Assembly: GCA_047601145.1 (NCBI GenBank)
Contig: JASGJW010000001.1
Coordinates: 682,001 to 746,000 of the forward strand
DNA length: 64,000 nt
Source of the DNA: UBA7672 sp047601145
Lineage (GTDB): Bacteria > Pseudomonadota > Alphaproteobacteria > Caulobacterales > Hyphomonadaceae
Direction: 5' to 3'
The notes beneath the pieces were generated by a model that saw only the letters and a list, made by a program, of their open reading frames with translations, searched no databases and had not been told where the DNA came from. The position numbers were made by a program, and so were the translations under genes. Positions 59,778-64,000 of this stretch are shown in pieces (position 1 is the stretch's first letter; the number at the start of each line of letters is the position of its first letter).

Positions 59778-59821
59778 TAAACACGCCCCATAAAAGGTCC
59801 GGAATGGCGTGAGGTGGGGTT

Positions 59822-62203
59822 ATGGCGGCGAAGCGGCGTCTGCAGTGGCTTGCGCTTGTGGGCGCTCTCAGTCTTGCGGCGGGGTGTGATCGCCTCGACC
59901 AGCTCGGACAGCTGACCAGCGATGTCATCGCCCAGGTGACGGGCGGCGGCTCGAACGAACCCGCGGCCCCGGCCGCCGACCCGCTCCAGTCCGCCCCGGT
60001 CGAGGCGCGCGCGCTGTTCGGTGCGATGCAGGCGCCGATCGATCTGCCGCCGGTTACCGAGCAGGACCTGCAGGACATGCTGCAGACGCAGAGCTTCTTC
60101 GCGGTCGGCTCCGTCATTGCGATGCCGAAGACGCAGATCCTCGAGCCCGTGGTCGAGCCGGAAACATTCGACCTCGCGGCCGCGAGCCAGCCCGCCCCGG
60201 CGCCAGCGCCCGACGACGCCAAGAGTTCCGTCGCCAACACGAATGACGTTCCCCTGCCCGAATCCGCCGCGGTCGCCGCAGGCGCACCCGTTATCGAAGC
60301 CGCTCCCCCGCCTCCGACGGCCGCGCCGGAAGCGAGCCGGTCGACGGCTGAAGGCGCGCCGCGGATCATGAAACCCGGCGCCCGGATCACCGCGACGGCC
60401 CCGATGGTGAAAGCGCCACCCGCTCTCGAACTGCGCCAGCAGGCCCAGGTCGCAGCGCCCAAGGCGCTGCAGGACGCCGTGCGTGACAGCGGCGTGAAGA
60501 TTGACAGGCAGAAGCTGATCGAGGCGCGCAAGGCCGCCGAGCAGGCCATCATGGCCACCAACCAGACGGCCCAGAAGATCGGCGACCAGATCGTGCAGAA
60601 AGCGACCGACACGGTCGCCCCGATCCCGAAGCCTCTGCAGGTTCGCTCGCGCCTCGACCTCGAAAAGGCGGGTGAGGTGCGCGACAAGCTGGGCAAGCAG
60701 ATCGAGCAGATGGGCCTCTCCGGCATCGTCTCCGCCGGTGAAGGCGGCCAGATGCGCATCACCATCGGCGTCAACCCGACACAGTTCCGGCAGGGCAAGC
60801 TGGACATGACGAAGGTCGGCAAGATGCGCGCCCTGTTCGCGCAGAAGAAGGAAGACCCCGCGCAGGAATGCGCCGGTGCGCCTGATGTGGCCAAGCTGAA
60901 GGATGATCCGGTGCTCGCCACCGAGTGCGTCGTGAAGGTGCTGCGCGACAGCGGCGAATATCAGTATGTCGAGAAGGACTACATCTTCACCAATCAGATG
61001 CTGCGCAAGCCGGCGCAGTCGAAACCGGTGACGGCGATCGGCACGCGGCCAAACGATCCGCTGTGGGCGCTGCAATGGCACTTCCGCGACAATGGCGCAG
61101 CGGCCGGGCAGTCGGGCGGCGGGGCTGGCTTCAACAGCTTCTGGACGCGGGCGAAGGATACCGGATCGCGCAATGTCGTGGTCGCGGTCGTCGACACCGG
61201 CCTGCAGATGAACCATCCGGACATCAAGGGCTCGCCCAACCTGGCGCCGGGCTATGACATGGTCTCCGACCCGCTGATGGGGAATGACGGTGACGGCCGC
61301 GATGCCGACCCGAACGATCCGGGCGACAAGTGCGATCCGGACGACCCCAACACGTCTGACACCTTCCACGGCACGCACGTCGCGGGCACGATCGGTGTCG
61401 CCTCGACCAACAACGCGGCAGGCGTTGCCGGCGGCAACTGGGATGTGACCATCGTTCCGGTGCGCGCGCTCGGCCGCTGCGGGGGCAAGCTTTCCGATAT
61501 CAACGACGCCATCCGCTGGGCGGCAGGCACGGTCCCGGCCCGCGATGCGCAGGGCAAGGAGATCTGGAACTCGCACCCGGCCGATATCATCAACCTGTCG
61601 ATCGGCCTGTTCGAGCCCTGCCCCGCCTCGATGCAGTCGGCGATCAACGACGCAGTCGCCGCCGGCGCCATCGTCGTGACCGCGGCCGGCAACGCACGCG
61701 TCGACGTGAAGTATTTCGCGCCGGGCGGATGCGACAACGTCATCTCGGTCGCGGCCAACGATGCACGCGGCGTGCTGACGCCTTATTCAAACTACGGCGC
61801 GAAGGTCGCGATCATGGCGCCAGGCGGCGACATGAGCCGCGATGACGACAAGGACGGCCGCCCCGATGGCGTGCTCTCGACCAAGTTCTCGAAGAACTGC
61901 ACCGACCCTGCCAAGCCGGGCACGACCGTGGCGCAGTGCTTCTACTCCTACGAGAACGGGACCTCGATGGCTGCGCCGCACGTGTCGGCCGCGCTGGCGC
62001 TGCTCAAGGCGAAATACCCGGCCGCGGTGCCGTCGGACCTGCGCGCGAAGCTGCTGCAGTCGACCATGCCGCGCACGGAAATGCAGTGTTCGGGAAAATG
62101 TTCGAGCTATCCGGGGTCCACGCCTATCGCTGGGTCACCAGACATGTGTTTCCGGCCGTGCGGGGCCAAGATGCTGAATCTTGCGAACGCACCGGTCCAG
62201 TAG
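59822..62203 (+). CDS. S8 family serine peptidase (subtilase), predicted lipoprotein
   Basis: 793 residues. A lipoprotein signal ends at LAAGC (Cys22), followed by a long Ala/Pro-rich linker and a helical region (about 200-300). A propeptide-like domain follows (ITIGVNPTQF to YQYVEKDYIF), then the subtilase domain with Asp458 (VVDTGLQMNHPDI), His519 (FHGTHVAGTIG) and Ser715 (NGTSMAAPHVSAA). Several cysteine pairs near the C-terminus suggest disulphides. The protein should act at the cell surface or in the periplasm. It is the first of a likely four-gene set of exported proteins. Confidence 0.95.
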   Translation: MAAKRRLQWLALVGALSLAAGCDRLDQLGQLTSDVIAQVTGGGSNEPAAPAADPLQSAPVEARALFGAMQAPIDLPPVTEQDLQDMLQTQSFFAVGSVIAMPKTQILEPVVEPETFDLAAASQPAPAPAPDDAKSSVANTNDVPLPESAAVAAGAPVIEAAPPPPTAAPEASRSTAEGAPRIMKPGARITATAPMVKAPPALELRQQAQVAAPKALQDAVRDSGVKIDRQKLIEARKAAEQAIMATNQTAQKIGDQIVQKATDTVAPIPKPLQVRSRLDLEKAGEVRDKLGKQIEQMGLSGIVSAGEGGQMRITIGVNPTQFRQGKLDMTKVGKMRALFAQKKEDPAQECAGAPDVAKLKDDPVLATECVVKVLRDSGEYQYVEKDYIFTNQMLRKPAQSKPVTAIGTRPNDPLWALQWHFRDNGAAAGQSGGGAGFNSFWTRAKDTGSRNVVVAVVDTGLQMNHPDIKGSPNLAPGYDMVSDPLMGNDGDGRDADPNDPGDKCDPDDPNTSDTFHGTHVAGTIGVASTNNAAGVAGGNWDVTIVPVRALGRCGGKLSDINDAIRWAAGTVPARDAQGKEIWNSHPADIINLSIGLFEPCPASMQSAINDAVAAGAIVVTAAGNARVDVKYFAPGGCDNVISVAANDARGVLTPYSNYGAKVAIMAPGGDMSRDDDKDGRPDGVLSTKFSKNCTDPAKPGTTVAQCFYSYENGTSMAAPHVSAALALLKAKYPAAVPSDLRAKLLQSTMPRTEMQCSGKCSSYPGSTPIAGSPDMCFRPCGAKMLNLANAPVQ

Positions 62204-62296
62204 GCGTTAGGCAGACGGGGGGATGCGCCGTTTGATGCAGGTCACCGCGTATTTACGCAGATCCTGCAACGACGGCCTGTCCTGAGGAGAGGGAGA

Positions 62297-62854
62297 ATGG
62301 CTGTGACACAGGTGCAGGGAGCCCCGCCCGGTGAAAGCTGGATGAAGTCGATTGCAGCGCCGGCAGCCGCCGGAGCGCTGGGCATCGTGGCCGCGGTTGT
62401 CGGCGTGAGTGTGCTGGGATCGCCGTCGGAGACATCCGCGCCGGCGGGCATGGCGCCCTCCGCCGCCGTTGCGCCCTCCGAGCCGCCGCAGGCGGGCAGC
62501 GCCCTGCCAGGCGTGGCGTTCGACCAGCCGACGCCCGGCAATGTGAAGATGGGCATGGAGATTGTCGTCAAGTTCAAGGACGACGCCAAGGTGAAGGACA
62601 TCATCGACGCGTTCTGGCGCGACCAGGCCTCGGCCAGGACGAAGTTCGAGGCGTGGAAGGCCAGCCGCCCGGAATTTGCGAACCTGAAGCTTGACCGCGT
62701 GACCTATTCGAATGAGCTGGTCCTGGTGCATGACGGATCGGGGGCGGCTGATGCGCGTCTGCCCGCCATGCGCGAGATCGCAAAGAAGCTCGGCAGCGTG
62801 GCCGACATATCGTACGCCGAGCCGAACATGACGGCTCAACCCGGAGGACAATGA
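62297..62854 (+). CDS. Membrane-anchored protein with a subtilase-propeptide-like domain
   Basis: 185 residues with one N-terminal helix (IAAPAAAGALGIVAAVVGVSVL), a Pro/Ala linker, and a C-terminal domain beginning MEIVVKFKDDAKVKDIIDAF and ending VADISYAEPNMT. This pattern (a starting V-K-F strand, two helices, and a closing xxAEPN) is that of I9-type propeptides, which fold and inhibit subtilases. It lies 93 nt after a subtilase gene. A trans inhibitor or folding helper is inferred. GGGAGA precedes the ATG; the stop overlaps the next start (ATGA). Confidence 0.75.
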   Translation: MAVTQVQGAPPGESWMKSIAAPAAAGALGIVAAVVGVSVLGSPSETSAPAGMAPSAAVAPSEPPQAGSALPGVAFDQPTPGNVKMGMEIVVKFKDDAKVKDIIDAFWRDQASARTKFEAWKASRPEFANLKLDRVTYSNELVLVHDGSGAADARLPAMREIAKKLGSVADISYAEPNMTAQPGGQ

Positions 62855-63423
62855 TGAGACTTCTGCTTCTGGCCGGCCTTGCCGCAGCAGCTGCAGCCTG
62901 CACGCAGGAGACGCCTGCGCCACCGGAAGCCGCCAAGCCGGCCGAGACTGCGCAACCGGCGGCCGCGCCTGCCGTGACCGGCACGATCGACTGGGAAGCG
63001 GCGAAGGCCGATCTCTCGAAGAAGCCGGCTGATGCCCCCGTGCTGCCGCAGTCTGTGCAGGACAAGCCGGTCCCCGTGCCGATGCTGCTGCCCTCGGGCA
63101 TCGTGCAGACGGCGAGCGACAGGCCCTCGCCCCCGGTGATCACGAAGGACGGCTATTTCGCGAACTATCACCTGCCCCGCTACGACGCGATCGTGAACGG
63201 CTCGATGAAGGCCTATGCGGCGCCCGGCCAGGCTGCGGGCGGCGACAAGTCGGCGATGAAGTTCACGACGGGCGAAGCCAGCGCGCAGCTGACTTTCTCG
63301 CGTTACGGAGCGGACTACCTGATCGAGTTCGAATGCCGCGAAGTGGACGGACCGGAAGGCTGCATCACGGAGACCGAGGCGAAGGAATTCGCCGAAAGCC
63401 TGTTCGTGGCGCAGACGCAGTGA
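62851..63423 (+). CDS. Lipoprotein of unknown function
   Basis: 190 residues with a lipobox (AAAAAC, Cys17) and an Ala/Pro-rich linker, then a globular part (ITKDGYFANYHLPRYDAIVN, LTFSRYGADYLIEFECREVD) with one Cys pair. I recognise no family. The ATG overlaps the stop of the propeptide-like gene by four bases, so the two are cotranslated; a second ATG follows immediately. Confidence 0.8.
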   Translation: MMRLLLLAGLAAAAAACTQETPAPPEAAKPAETAQPAAAPAVTGTIDWEAAKADLSKKPADAPVLPQSVQDKPVPVPMLLPSGIVQTASDRPSPPVITKDGYFANYHLPRYDAIVNGSMKAYAAPGQAAGGDKSAMKFTTGEASAQLTFSRYGADYLIEFECREVDGPEGCITETEAKEFAESLFVAQTQ

Positions 63424-63498
63424 CGGCGGATAAAGCGAAAACAGCGGCCCGCTGAACGGGCGACTGACTGGCGAACGCAGAGTGCGGGGAGTGGTGGG

Positions 63499-64000
63499 AT
63501 GAAACGGTCATCGGTTCGCCTGAACCAAATGAGGATGGGTGCGCTCGCCATGCTTGGCGCGCTCACTCTCACAGCGTGCGATGCGGGCAATGTCCTGTTG
63601 TGGCCGTGGGTCGATATCTCGGCCAAGGAAGAGACCGTTCCGGCCGATCCGCATGCCCCGCCGCCTCCCCCGCCGCTGGATGCGGTGAACCCGCTCGACC
63701 CGACGCAGGAAGCCTCCAACGGCGCCGTGCCCAACCCGAACGCCAACACCGGCGCGCCGAGCGTCGATGGCACGCCGTTCGAGAACAAGCCCGAGAACCC
63801 GGCGATCGACACCGGCGATTCAACGCCTCTCGAAAGCGCAGAAACAGGCCAGCCGCTGCCGCCTCTGCCCGTGCCGACCGAGACCGCCTCGAACGAGACG
63901 CCGCCTGCCACACCGCCGGCGACCACGCCCACGACGCCTGAGACGCCGCCCGCCTCGGGACCATCGACGCCTGCCACGCCTGCGCCTGAGCCGGTGAAGG
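63499..64000 (+). CDS. Lipoprotein with a long Pro/Thr-rich region (partial, runs off the window)
   Basis: Open from an ATG at 63499-63501 (GGGGAGTGGTGGG upstream) to the window end without a stop: 167 codons. A lipoprotein signal ends at LTAC (Cys27), then a short folded-looking stretch (VLLWPWVDISAKEETV), then a long Pro-, Thr- and Glu-rich low-complexity region. It follows the lipoprotein gene by 75 nt on the same strand. The functional domain, if any, lies beyond the window. Confidence 0.75.
   Translation, partial: MKRSSVRLNQMRMGALAMLGALTLTACDAGNVLLWPWVDISAKEETVPADPHAPPPPPPLDAVNPLDPTQEASNGAVPNPNANTGAPSVDGTPFENKPENPAIDTGDSTPLESAETGQPLPPLPVPTETASNETPPATPPATTPTTPETPPASGPSTPATPAPEPVK

Larger units (their letters stand above)
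59281..59821. other. Region between the sirtuin and subtilase genes
   Basis: 541 bp. It holds one doubtful small ORF (59384-59527), a GAATC-GTCT-GATTC inverted pair of CcrM-type sites (59340-59353), and an 8-bp inverted repeat close to the subtilase gene (59759-59777). Nothing else is identifiable. Confidence 0.5.

Noticed and set aside
59747..61576. A 609-codon open frame antisense to the subtilase gene
   Set aside because: The plus strand encodes a full subtilase with its catalytic triad; the antisense frame has no recognisable domain.

Overview
The window is a 64-kb stretch of GC-rich, tightly packed chromosome from an alphaproteobacterium. The block gyrB-recF-dnaN-dnaA-rpsT-echA-mutM-ubiE-ubiB is the gene order usual around dnaA in this class. 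mtaB-ftsY, mmcB, a DUF2794 gene, a class I cytochrome c maturation (ccm) set, large NAD-glutamate dehydrogenase and an aconitase-DUF1223 pair agree with that. I infer Caulobacterales or Hyphomonadaceae-like; the species cannot be fixed by eye. No rRNA, tRNA, CRISPR array, transposase or phage gene was seen.

Layout. 1-1600: a periplasmic cyclophilin, a MliC-like lipoprotein, and a small hybrid ORF ending in a second copy of the gyrB tail. 1666-8512: gyrB, recF, dnaN and dnaA on the minus strand, with terminators after dnaA and a structured leader before it. 8513-14654: rpsT, two crotonase-family genes, mutM, ubiE and a frameshifted ubiB. 14722-25423: an H1-like basic protein, a divergent SRAP protein, a HerA-like ATPase, an AI-2E-type permease, glutamate dehydrogenase, a GNAT enzyme and TerC. 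25598-29743: a two-gene molybdenum hydroxylase and a divergent FMN reductase/MarR pair with clear operators. 29794-38304: mtaB-ftsY-EamA-yciB, globin-like, Nudix and MarR genes, and ccmABCDG. 38427-46273: acnA, a DUF1223 gene and a GldA/F/G plus DUF4340 transport operon. 46679-51588: DUF2794, Bax-inhibitor-1, thpR, an ECF sigma/ChrR pair and mmcB with a LexA-like box. 51712-59280: an MFS carrier, a TIR-TolB-TPR protein, an FkbM methyltransferase, a zincin, a hydrolase/TetR pair around a 36-bp palindrome, and a class III sirtuin. 59822-64000: a lipid-anchored subtilase followed by a propeptide-like membrane protein and two lipoproteins.

The most unusual feature is at the gyrB 3' end. A 117-bp copy of the tail lies 394 bp downstream, differs from the gene only at five synonymous third positions, sits directly before a terminator hairpin, and is fused in frame to an unrelated 68-residue N-terminus. 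This looks like a small insertion that gave gyrB a replacement tail and pushed the original tail and terminator outward. Other points of interest are the subtilase/propeptide/lipoprotein set, the TIR-TolB-TPR protein, a ChrR-type anti-sigma factor without its zinc ligands, an SRAP protein with two changed active-site positions, hairpins that hold Shine-Dalgarno sequences, and several large perfect palindromes in divergent promoters.
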